Below are positions 1 to 7,800 of a stretch of DNA of 10,889 nt, one piece after another. The DNA is from Bacteroidaceae bacterium (lineage in GTDB: Bacteria > Bacteroidota > Bacteroidia > Bacteroidales > Bacteroidaceae), in the NCBI GenBank assembly GCA_017557475.1, contig JAFYYO010000190.1, forward strand, positions 1 to 10,889, given 5' to 3'. The first letter of the stretch is position 1, and the number at the start of each line of letters is the position of its first letter. The notes under the pieces were generated by a model that saw nothing but the letters and a program-made list of their open reading frames with translations, had not been told where the DNA came from and did no database searches. Position numbers and translations under genes: made by a program.

Positions 1-3000
1 CCGCCACTTGTCATGGGATTGATGGCGAAACTGGTGCCGAGAGGAGTGATTCCGATTTGCTCGGGCTCTTCCTCCTCGTCATCTGCATCGAAGTATTCAC
101 GGTCGCCAACTACGAGGAGGACAGGTTGACCGGCTTCTGCCTGCTCAATCTTGTTAAAGGTATAATGTGCTGTGCTGTCGGTTTCGCTGATGGCACCTTG
201 ATAAGCATAAATCTCAGCATCGGTTACAGAGAAAGCAGTGGGGTAGCACATGAAGATGATGCTGTTGGGTTTAGCATTCATTAGAGCGCTTTCGGCCACT
301 TCCTCTCCTTCGTCGAAATCTCTTTCGTCAATGGGCTCAATGTAGAGTGCACTGTTGCTGCTTACTACATCATTGTTCCATGTGACGAGGCTATGTCCTG
401 CGTTCTGTGCATGAAGATAGACGGGTTCGGTGTAGTAACCTTGTCCCTTGAGGTTGCGTGCCTCGATGACGACTTTGCCATAACCGACGGCTCGCACATT
501 GAAGAGAGCAGGAGTGAAACCGAGTGTCAGGTTCGTACTGCGGGAAGCACCGCCCAGGTAGAGTCCGCTCTTATGTTGGATGACGTAAGCCGTGTCGCCT
601 TGTGCCACGAAGCGGAAGGCAACCTGATCCATCTCTGGAATCTCCTCTTCATTGATAAAGCGTACTGCTTGCCCGTATATTACCTCCTCGAGAGACTCGA
701 AGCCTACAAGCGCACCTTCTTCCACATTGGCAGGAGCAGCATAGTTGTTGTAGAGGTCACCAAGGTCGTTGTTGATGGCGGGAGTCTTGCTCCACTGGTG
801 TGCCTCGTAGTTCTCCTCACTATCGAACTTGAGAGCGTACCACTTGCCAGGATCGACGGGATTGGCAAGAGCCATGAGATCACTAACTCCACTTGTAATG
901 GCTTCGACATAAGCATCAATCTGAGCTTGTGTATAAGCGCCTCCCTTGAGGTAGGCAGTTGCTTCCTGCAGGGTCGTAGTCAGTGTGCTGACGTCGCTAT
1001 TGGGGCTCCAGAAGCCAGGATTGTCGCCGATGGCAACCAGATTGATGATGTCCTTGTTTGCTTCAATAGCAGTAGCAAGAGCGGTCGGGTCAACAAGGAG
1101 AGCCTTGAAAGCATCGAGAGCATCCTTCAGAGCATTGTAGTCTTCCATCTCCACTTCGTCCAAGTCTACCTCCTTTGCAGTATTGAGCGCAGCCTCGACA
1201 GCAGTTGCGACATCGCCCATCTGACTCCATTGCGTGTTGCCATCGTAGGTAAGTCGATAGAGTTGGAAGGTCGCGAAGTGACCATAGCCACGCCCTGTCG
1301 TTGTCCCGTCAATGTAGAAACGGAGGTACTGATAGCCTTCTCCATAGTCAAGACCATTGGAATAGACGGTCAAGCTTGCTGATGCGTTCTGCGACAAGTC
1401 GTAGGTGCCGAGTTCGTTCCACCCGTCTTCGCTTGTATTTTCGAGAGCATTAGCGTTGTTTGAGCCAAAGACACCAAGCTTTGTGATGTGGTCGTTGGCG
1501 GCATTACGACGGCGCATGAAACTCTGGATGATTCCTCCGAGGGGTTCGTTGAAGGTTACTTGGAAGTAGTGTGTATGGTTCGAAACGTTGCCATTGCTCC
1601 AGTTGCTGTGCCAGAAAGTGTCGGCGTTGTCATTGAGGACATTGCCAAAGCTGCCCTCCGTGGGCTCTGTCCAGGGACTGCTGAACTGCAGGGTGTCGGT
1701 GATGAGCCCTGTGCTGCGTTCGGTTATATATGAGATGTCCTGTGCCTGAGCGATGGCTGCTTCTGTTTCAGAGATAAGGTCTTGGAACATTGAGACGAGG
1801 AGTTCGTGGTCTTTAATCGGGGCGTATGCATTGACGAGTTTTGCTACTTCTTCGTCGCTGACAGGCTCGAGAATCCATTGACTTGCTCCTGCACCGGCTT
1901 CCCAACCTACGATGTTACTTCCTGTGCCTGAGCCACCGCCGTGATTGTTGCAGTGTAGGAAACCGTAATTACCGCGTTGGCTGGGTTTCATGGCTACGAC
2001 AATCTTTTCGTTTCTGCGCTCGATGAACTCGAACTTCATTTCCGTCTGGCTGTTTGTGGTCAAGGTAGCTTGAGTGCTTTGCGAGCAGTCGTTCAGGATG
2101 CCGTCAGTCGCGATGTTCATCATTTGGAGGAGTCCCGTCTCGGCATTGTTGGTCAGCTTCCAGAGGTAGCGGCAGTCGGTGCTGTCGATATTAGCCCACA
2201 TAGCCTTGCCTTCGAGGGTGGCATACATGGCTTTGGTGGGATGGATGGTGGTCTCCTGATAGATGGGTTGGCCATTCTCGTCGAGTTCTCCGGTATTGAT
2301 GCGTGCTGTGTTTGTCCACTCCAAAGCGCTGACGATTCGATAGTTGCCGTCGGCTATGGTAAGTGTTACAAGCGAGGCCATGATAGCGGCATAGCCTTCT
2401 TCTATATTTTGGATGATGGCATCGATTGCTTCCACTGTGAAGTCTTCTATGTCAACTTCTTCGAAGAGTATATCATGCGCTAACTGCAAGTTCGTGATGA
2501 AGAGGTCGTAGTCTTCGTCGCTACAGTTGTATTGCCCGATTTCCGTGCCACGGTCGATTGTTAGGTTGCCGAAGTTGGGCACATAGTCTTCGTATTTGCT
2601 GTAACATGAGTTGAGTCGTGCAAGTGCTGCGGTTAGGTCTGCCACTTCTTCAACTGTGGCGGTGTAGATGGTTAGACGGCGTGAGCCAGCCACTCCGCCA
2701 CTCCATGTAACTGGTTTAATGCCGCTGTAGCTCATGTCGATGTATTGGCCAGAAGCATTCTTGAAGCCGACTTCGTCTCCGTTTATTTCAATTGTGAAGT
2801 AGGCGGGACTGTCTTGCATCTTGACATTACCGCCATTGCTGGTGCCTTCGATGCAGATGTAGCGCCCTGTCATGTAGTTCTTGGCTGCATAACCATTGTC
2901 GCTAATCTCGAAGGTCCAGACATACTTCATGTTTTCTATACCAGTGGGAATCTCGGATCCTTCTGTAGCAGCGAGGGCTCCGTTGTTGTCATAGAGCCAG

Positions 3001-3170
3001 GAGATAATGTTGTCGTGCTGAGCATTTCCTTGAATAACGTAAAGTTTGTCCGCTTGTGGAGCGGTCACCACGTCGCCGTATCCTGTCAGACTCAGTTCGT
3101 CAGCCAGCATGGGGACGGCTGTCAGGCACATGAGAATCACGGTGATAAGAGAGGTAATTTTCTTTTTCAT
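1..3170 (-). CDS. Large secreted multidomain protein with lectin-like and discoidin-like modules (C-terminal end outside window)
   Basis: An uninterrupted minus-strand frame runs from the ATG at 3170 to the left edge (1056 codons, no stop), so the gene is partial. The N-terminus MKKKITSLITVILMCLTA is a clear signal peptide, with cleavage likely after residue 23 (VPMLA/DE); that fixes the start. By eye, residues ~25-165 and ~270-437 look like beta-trefoil/ricin-like modules (runs such as NYMTGRYICIEG and GLLQMMNIATDG). Residues ~490-638 resemble an F5/8 type C (discoidin) domain: a loop around DNADTFWHSNWS, then FMRRRNAANDHITKLGVFGS, then YQYLRFYI. Residues ~771-951 form another lectin-like beta module (HKSGLYLGGASRSTNLTLGF). 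Helical linkers separate the modules. An acidic DADDEEEEPEQ stretch lies near the left edge. The likely role is surface or extracellular binding of glycans or proteins; no catalytic domain is visible. Several long plus-strand frames here are antisense shadows. The frame is certain, the domain names only moderately so. Confidence 0.9.
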   Translation of the reverse strand, partial: MKKKITSLITVILMCLTAVPMLADELSLTGYGDVVTAPQADKLYVIQGNAQHDNIISWLYDNNGALAATEGSEIPTGIENMKYVWTFEISDNGYAAKNYMTGRYICIEGTSNGGNVKMQDSPAYFTIEINGDEVGFKNASGQYIDMSYSGIKPVTWSGGVAGSRRLTIYTATVEEVADLTAALARLNSCYSKYEDYVPNFGNLTIDRGTEIGQYNCSDEDYDLFITNLQLAHDILFEEVDIEDFTVEAIDAIIQNIEEGYAAIMASLVTLTIADGNYRIVSALEWTNTARINTGELDENGQPIYQETTIHPTKAMYATLEGKAMWANIDSTDCRYLWKLTNNAETGLLQMMNIATDGILNDCSQSTQATLTTNSQTEMKFEFIERRNEKIVVAMKPSQRGNYGFLHCNNHGGGSGTGSNIVGWEAGAGASQWILEPVSDEEVAKLVNAYAPIKDHELLVSMFQDLISETEAAIAQAQDISYITERSTGLITDTLQFSSPWTEPTEGSFGNVLNDNADTFWHSNWSNGNVSNHTHYFQVTFNEPLGGIIQSFMRRRNAANDHITKLGVFGSNNANALENTSEDGWNELGTYDLSQNASASLTVYSNGLDYGEGYQYLRFYIDGTTTGRGYGHFATFQLYRLTYDGNTQWSQMGDVATAVEAALNTAKEVDLDEVEMEDYNALKDALDAFKALLVDPTALATAIEANKDIINLVAIGDNPGFWSPNSDVSTLTTTLQEATAYLKGGAYTQAQIDAYVEAITSGVSDLMALANPVDPGKWYALKFDSEENYEAHQWSKTPAINNDLGDLYNNYAAPANVEEGALVGFESLEEVIYGQAVRFINEEEIPEMDQVAFRFVAQGDTAYVIQHKSGLYLGGASRSTNLTLGFTPALFNVRAVGYGKVVIEARNLKGQGYYTEPVYLHAQNAGHSLVTWNNDVVSSNSALYIEPIDERDFDEGEEVAESALMNAKPNSIIFMCYPTAFSVTDAEIYAYQGAISETDSTAHYTFNKIEQAEAGQPVLLVVGDREYFDADDEEEEPEQIGITPLGTSFAINPMTSG

Positions 3171-3240
3171 GTGGGTGTCGTGTTTTGTTTAGAATTATGC
3201 TTTGTTATGTATTGTCGTTTGTCTCAGGCTACAATATGCT

Positions 3241-3255
3241 GCGCTAAGTTAGCGC
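3241..3255. promoter_or_regulatory. Perfect 15-bp palindrome upstream of the minus-strand secreted gene
   Basis: GCGCTAA and TTAGCGC are exact inverted copies around a single central G, ending 70 bp before the ATG at 3170. The one-base centre suits a dimeric DNA-binding protein better than an RNA hairpin, so an operator is the natural guess. The sequence shows only the symmetry. No good Bacteroidetes -7 element (TAnnTTTG) is visible on the minus strand between 3171 and 3326; the nearest is a weak TACCTTCT at 3269-3276 without a suitably placed TTG. The promoter of this gene is therefore not located. Confidence 0.4.
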
Positions 3256-3326
3256 TTTCTTCTTATATAGAAGGTATAATTATGCAAGAGCGACGGGTAA
3301 TTTAATATATTTTAACAGGCTGCGGC

Positions 3327-3366
3327 AAAAAGAAAGGCGTGCTCCTGTAAAAAAGGGAACACGCCT
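3327..3366 (-). terminator. Intrinsic terminator of the COG0523 GTPase gene
   Basis: Read on the minus strand, AGGCGTG TTCC is followed by a ten-base loop and then GGAG CACGCCT. This gives an 11-bp stem with one G-U pair. The U-rich tract TTCTTTTTG follows directly. On the plus strand there is no T tract after the stem, so it works only in the minus direction. It lies 128 bp past the GTPase stop codon. Its 5' arm is the start of the next 22-bp repeat copy (CGTG) plus the last bases of the final full repeat unit, so array and terminator overlap. Confidence 0.85.
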
Positions 3367-3451
3367 AGTTCGTCAACTAGCCACGCCTAATTCGTCAACT
3401 AGCCACGCCTAATTCGTCAACTAGCCACGTCTAGTTTGGCAACTAGCCACG
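3364..3451 (-). repeat. Array 1: four contiguous 22-bp repeats in the 3' region of the GTPase gene
   Basis: Four head-to-tail units occupy 3430-3451, 3408-3429, 3386-3407 and 3364-3385 (minus-strand order), with no spacers. Each begins CGTGGCTAGTT and ends in AACTAGA, AATTAGG or AACTAGG. Units 2 and 3 are identical, unit 4 differs from them at one base, and unit 1 differs in the middle (GCCA in place of GACG). The inner CTAGTT/AACTAG halves are inverted copies around four bases, so each unit can form a small hairpin. A partial fifth copy (CGTG) becomes the 5' arm of the terminator. The same unit recurs at 8097-8184. Confidence 0.92.
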
Positions 3452-3477
3452 CTGTGTTTTCTGATGCTTTGTGCTGG

Positions 3478-3490
3478 CCTGATTATCAGG
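3478..3490. repeat. 13-bp perfect palindrome just after the GTPase stop codon
   Basis: CCTGAT and ATCAGG are inverted copies around one T, beginning 4 bp beyond the TAA (3494-3496) of the minus-strand GTPase gene. There is no T tract after it, so it is not a terminator by itself. It may be chance, or part of a structured 3' UTR that continues into array 1. Confidence 0.5.
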
Positions 3491-3493
3491 GCG

Positions 3494-4726
3494 TTATTCG
3501 ACGAGGCAAGCGTCGAGTAGGGTAGTGATAGCTTCCTTGTCGAGATGCTGACCAATAAACACCAACTTCTGCATCCTATCACCGTAAGTCTCGTCCCAAT
3601 CACGGCGAAGGTTGGGATCGCGCTGTTTCATCATCTCCAACTCGGCTGCAGGCATTGTGGCATACCATTGCCCGACATTTTGTAACTTCACCTGTTTTCC
3701 GGCCTGCTCGAACAGGTAGCAGACGTCCTCTTCGCCCTTGAAGTAGCAGATTCCCTTTGCTCGGATGATGCCTTTCGGCCAGAGTCGAGCCACGAACTGA
3801 TCAAACTCGCTGAGGCGCATAGGCTTCCGTCGATAGTAGACAAATGTGCCGATGCCGTACTCCTCGGCTTCTCCTTCGTCGTGGTCGTGGTGGTGATGAT
3901 GGTGTTCATGCTCATGATGATGGTGTTCGTGCTCGTGCTCGTGATGATGTTCATGCTCGTGTTCGTCGTCATCATCATCGTCGTCTTCGTCGTGATGGTC
4001 TTCCAGCTCTGCAATCCATGTTGCGCTGGTTGCCACCTTCTCATAGTCGAAGAGGTTGGTGTTCAGTAGTTTGTCGAGTTCCACGTCGCCGTAATTACAG
4101 TCGATAATCTGTGCCTTCTTCTGTATTCCTCTTACGATTTGTCGGATGCGCTCCAGTTCGTGTGGCTCCACGTCGGCAGCCTTGTTGAGCAGGACGATGT
4201 TGCAGAACTCAATCTGCTGGATGACGAGATTCTCGATGTCCTCCTCGTCGATGTCCTTCTTGGTGAGGTCGGAGCCGCAATCGAACTCGTCCTTCAGCCT
4301 CAAGGCATCAACGACGGTGACGATGCAATCGACGTATGGCAGGCCGTTTTGCGTGACTTCGGGAGCCATCTGCGCCATCGAGCAAATCGTCTGCGCAATA
4401 GGTTCAGGTTCGCAGATGCCGCTTGCCTCGATGACGATGTAGTCGAACTTCTTGAGCGCGATGATGTCGTAGAGTTGTTGCACCAAGTCCATCTTGAGCG
4501 TGCAACAGATGCAACCGTTCTGCAGAGCGACTAAACTGTCGTCCTGACCCCCGACGATCCCGCCTTTCTGAATCAGGTCGGCATCGATGTTGACCTCTCC
4601 TATGTCGTTGACAATCACAGCGAAGCGGATGCCTTGACGGTTCGAGAGAATGCGGTTCAGGAGTGTAGTCTTGCCGCTTCCCAGGTAACCTGTGAGCAGC
4701 AGAACAGGGATATCGTATTTCGTCAT
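3494..4726 (-). CDS. COG0523 (CobW/HypB/UreG-type) metal-handling GTPase with a long His-rich linker
   Basis: A 410-residue cytoplasmic G3E-family P-loop GTPase. Visible motifs are the Walker A GYLGSGKTT at 13-21, the metal-binding CxCC motif GCICC at 71-75, the conserved ASGICEPEP at 101-109, and a guanine-specificity region LLNKAADV at 179-186. The last departs from the usual NKxD because an extra-looking Ala occupies the Asp position. A linker at ~244-283 carries 21 His in 40 residues plus a run of seven Asp. The C-terminal CobW_C-like domain follows (~294-408: GTFVYYRRKPMRLSEF ... LVFIGQHLDKEAI). The family moves or inserts metals, commonly zinc, into client proteins using GTP. I chose the start MTKYDIPVLLL because it directly precedes the P-loop strand; an in-frame ATG 63 bp upstream would place the promoter -7 box inside the gene. 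It is transcribed alone and divergently from the exported glutaminase-like gene. The metal and client protein are unknown. Confidence 0.95.
   Translation of the reverse strand: MTKYDIPVLLLTGYLGSGKTTLLNRILSNRQGIRFAVIVNDIGEVNIDADLIQKGGIVGGQDDSLVALQNGCICCTLKMDLVQQLYDIIALKKFDYIVIEASGICEPEPIAQTICSMAQMAPEVTQNGLPYVDCIVTVVDALRLKDEFDCGSDLTKKDIDEEDIENLVIQQIEFCNIVLLNKAADVEPHELERIRQIVRGIQKKAQIIDCNYGDVELDKLLNTNLFDYEKVATSATWIAELEDHHDEDDDDDDDEHEHEHHHEHEHEHHHHEHEHHHHHHDHDEGEAEEYGIGTFVYYRRKPMRLSEFDQFVARLWPKGIIRAKGICYFKGEEDVCYLFEQAGKQVKLQNVGQWYATMPAAELEMMKQRDPNLRRDWDETYGDRMQKLVFIGQHLDKEAITTLLDACLVE
3878..3997 (-). repeat. Low-complexity His/Asp/Glu codon tract within the GTPase
   Basis: The DNA here is a GTG/ATG/CTC-rich quasi-repeat (plus-strand view) encoding alternating His and Glu with a preceding Asp run. 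It encodes residues 244-283 of the GTPase, between the G domain and the C-terminal domain. Histidine-rich insertions at this place are a known feature of many COG0523 proteins and bind divalent metal. Such tracts slip easily in replication, so the length probably varies between strains. Confidence 0.9.
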
Positions 4727-4755
4727 AGCGTTTGTGTGTTTGAGTTTAACGCCTG

Positions 4756-4790
4756 CAAAGTTACGAAAAAAGCGCAACATAAGATACAAA
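4756..4790 (-). promoter_or_regulatory. Promoter of the COG0523 GTPase gene
   Basis: On the minus strand the -7 element TAACTTTG lies at 4756-4763, matching the Bacteroidetes TAnnTTTG consensus. A candidate -33 TTTG lies at 4787-4790, with 23 bp between TTG and the -7 box, slightly longer than the usual ~19-21. Transcription would begin near 4749, leaving a leader of about 23 nt before the ATG at 4726. This supports the shorter start for the GTPase. The leader has no Shine-Dalgarno site, as is normal for the group. Confidence 0.7.
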
Positions 4791-4825
4791 TAATATAATA
4801 ATGTATGTTTTTCCTTGTCTTAACG

Positions 4826-4855
4826 TTGCGGATTGCAAAGAAAGTGTTAACTTTG
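4826..4855 (+). promoter_or_regulatory. Promoter of the glutaminase-like gene
   Basis: TTG at 4826-4828, a spacer of exactly 19 bp, then TAACTTTG at 4848-4855: a near-ideal Bacteroidetes sigma-ABfr promoter. The -7 octamer is identical to that of the divergent GTPase promoter. The start would be near 4862, giving an A-rich leader of about 34 nt to the ATG at 4896. GCAAAG at 4835-4840 and CTTTGC at 4851-4856 are inverted copies spanning the -7 box; this may be an operator or a by-product of the consensus. Confidence 0.8.
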
Positions 4856-4895
4856 CACGCACTTAGCAATAAATCACAAAACACATAAAAACGAA

Positions 4896-7800
4896 ATGCG
4901 CAAGACTTTACTCCTGCTCGCTGCCTTCCTCGCAGCCACTTTCATGCAGGCTCAGACGCCTGATTACTTTGTTCCTTACAAGCAGACATCGCTTCGTCTG
5001 CCCAGCGTTCCCTTGCTTGTCAACGACCCGTACTTTTCCTTCTGGTCGCCTTACAACAAGCTTACCGATGGAACCACCAAGCATTGGGACGACCAGCAGA
5101 AAGCAATGGACGGCCTGCTTCGTGTGGATGGGAAGGTCTATCGCTTCATGGGAGCACAGCGCAAGACGAAGCTCCTTGCCATCGCACCTATGGGTAACAA
5201 GGGCGGATATACTGCCAAAGTGCGTACCAGTCTGACTTCCGCTATGACGGACACCTGGATGAATCTCGGCATCTCGGAAAGCTCATGGCAGACACAAACG
5301 GGTCCTTGGGGTACGCAGAACGAGTATCCTTACATCCAGACCCCTTGGGGAGGCGACAATACAGACCGTTATATCCGCCGTCATGTCACGCTTACTGCGG
5401 ATGACCTGAAGGGCGACTTGTGGATTATCTACTCCCACGATGACAAATGCGAAGTGTATGTCAATGGCGTGCAAATCGTTGCAACCGAAGTCACATGGAA
5501 GCAAAATGTCAGGGTTCACCTGACTGGAGCAGCCAAAGCATCACTTGTAGAGGGCGACAACGTCATTGCTTTCCACGTCCATAACACAAATGGAGGCGCT
5601 CAGGCAGACATCGGTCTCTACAAGAACGACTTGGGATTCCATCCCGGATATCGTGCCATCAACGGTGCCGCAATGGCAGACGAAGGCGCTTGGGAAGCAA
5701 AGGTCAAGATGACAACCACAAGTGGAACGACCTGGACGACAGAATCCTTTAACGACGACTCCTGGCAGACTCAGCAAGGAGCCTTCGGTTCAGCTGGCGA
5801 ATATCCCAATGTCAATACCTCTTGGACCGCGACTGGCAGCGACATATACATTCGCAGATACATCACTCTGACTGCCGAAGACTTGCAGAAGAACTTGACT
5901 TTGATCTATTCGCATGATGATGTCTGTCAGGCTTATATCAATGGACGCAAGGTGGTTGAAACAGGAAACACGTGGGTGCAGAACGTCATCTATAATCTCA
6001 CCGAAGCCGACAAGGCCGTTCTTCACGAAGGTCAGAACGTGATTGCCTATCATGTCCATAACACTACAGGCGGTGCCTTGGCCGACATCGGCCTTTATAC
6101 AAGCATAACTGGCGAGACTCTGGCAACGCAGAAGAAATGCTATGTCCTGCCCACCAGCACTTACTATTTCTTCACTTGTGGTGGAGTTGATCTCGATTTG
6201 GTGTTTACTGCGCCCTTCCTTATGGATGACATCGAGTTGATGTCGACGCCCATCAACTACATCTCATATCAGGTGAAAGCCAATGACGGGCAGGAGCACG
6301 ACGTCCAGTTCTACTTCGGAACAACCCCGGAACTGACGGTCGATAACAACAGTCAGCCAACTGTGACGACAATCGAGACAAGTGGTGGACGCCAGTACAT
6401 CAAGAGTGGCAGCCGAGATCAGAAGGTTCTGGGCAAGGCTGGAGACTTGATTACCATCGACTGGGGCTACCTCTATCTGCCCGACATAAATGGCTCGGTG
6501 GCTGTCGCAGACCAGGATCTCACAGCTACGACCTTTGCAAGTACGGGCCAACTGCCGGCAAGCACAACTCCTTTCACCAGTACCGAAGAAGGAGAAATGC
6601 CGCAGCTCTCGTTCGTGCACGACTTCGGCACCGTCAGTCAGGCCAGCAGCTACATGATGTTTGGCTATGATGAAATCTACGACATGCGCTACATGAGTAC
6701 CAACTACAAAGGCTATTGGGCTCGCAACGGCAAGACCATTCAGCAGGCTTTTGCTGAGTTTCAGGAGAACTATGACGACATCATGACTCGATGCAAAGTG
6801 CAGGATCAGATTATCTACGATGACGGCTTTGCTTCCGGAAATGCCAAGTATGCCGAACTTCTCTGCGCATCTTATCGTCACTGCATCGCCGCACATAAGA
6901 TCTTCGAAGACAACAAGGGCAATCTTCTCTTCTTCTCGAAGGAGAACAACTCAAACGGATGCGTCAACACAGTTGACCTCACCTATCCTTCAGCCCCGCT
7001 CTTCCTACTCTACAACACAGAGCTGATGAAGGGTATGTGCACTTCCATCCTCGATTATTGCGAGAGCAGCAAATGGGGATTCGACTTCGCTGCCCACGAC
7101 TTGGGTACTTATCCACATGCCAACGGGCAGGTCTATGCCATCACAAAGCCTGATGCCAACGGCGGCTTTGGCGGCAACATGCCTATCGAAGAGAGTGCCA
7201 ACATCGTCATCCTGGCTGCCGCTATCTCCAACATAGACGGCAATACCAACTGGGCAAACCGCTACTGGGGGACGCTCACGAAGTGGGCCAACTATCTCGT
7301 AGAGAACGGACAAGACCCGGAGAACCAGCTCTGCACGGACGACTTCGCAGGTCATCTGGCTCATAATGCCAACCTTGCCGTCAAGGCCATCATGGGTGTG
7401 GCAGGCTATGCTATGCTCTGTTTCCAGCGAGGCGAACGGGACAATTATGAGACTTACCTGGCTAAGGCAAAGGAAATGGCTACCAATTGGGTGACGCTCG
7501 CCAAGGACGGCAATCACTACAAGCTGGCTTATGACAAGCCCGACACTTGGAGCCAGAAGTACAACATGGTGTGGGATAAGGCTTGGAAAACAGGTCTCTT
7601 CTCCGATCAGGTCAAGAATCAGGAGTACAGCTACTATATGGGCAAACTCAATACATACGGTCTGCCTCTCGATAGTCGTGCCGGTTACACCAAGAGCGAC
7701 TGGGAGATGTGGACGGCGGCTCTGGCCAGTACCAACGCTCGCTTCCGGAGTATTTCCGATCTTGTCTGGAAGTATGTCAATCAGACGGGTTCCAGAGTGC

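Noticed and set aside
393..1382. Long plus-strand open frame (329 codons), with others at 1977-2483 and 2745-3305
   Set aside because: They lie antisense to the continuous minus-strand gene that has a signal peptide and recognisable modules. Their translations are Val/Ile/Ser/Cys-rich mixtures without domains or promoters.
3364..3451. CRISPR array
   Set aside because: The 22-bp units are contiguous with no unique spacers, there are only four of them, and no cas gene is nearby. The same holds for 8097-8184.
3688..4534. Alternative frames over the His-rich tract giving Thr-, Val/Met- or Arg-rich peptides
   Set aside because: Out-of-frame readings of the low-complexity His/Glu codons of the GTPase.
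4727..4789. Longer N-terminus for the GTPase starting MYLMLRFF
   Set aside because: It would run through the TAACTTTG promoter element at 4756-4763. The shorter start fits the usual family N-terminus just before the P-loop.
4784..4807. ATACA...TGTAT dyad between the divergent promoters, considered as a metal-regulator (Zur/Fur-like) box
   Set aside because: Only five bases per arm in very AT-rich DNA, with no match to a motif I can name.
6264..6896. Minus-strand open frame of 210 codons, and others at 5283-6059 and 7005-7517
   Set aside because: Antisense shadows of the glutaminase-like gene, with no start signals or recognisable features.
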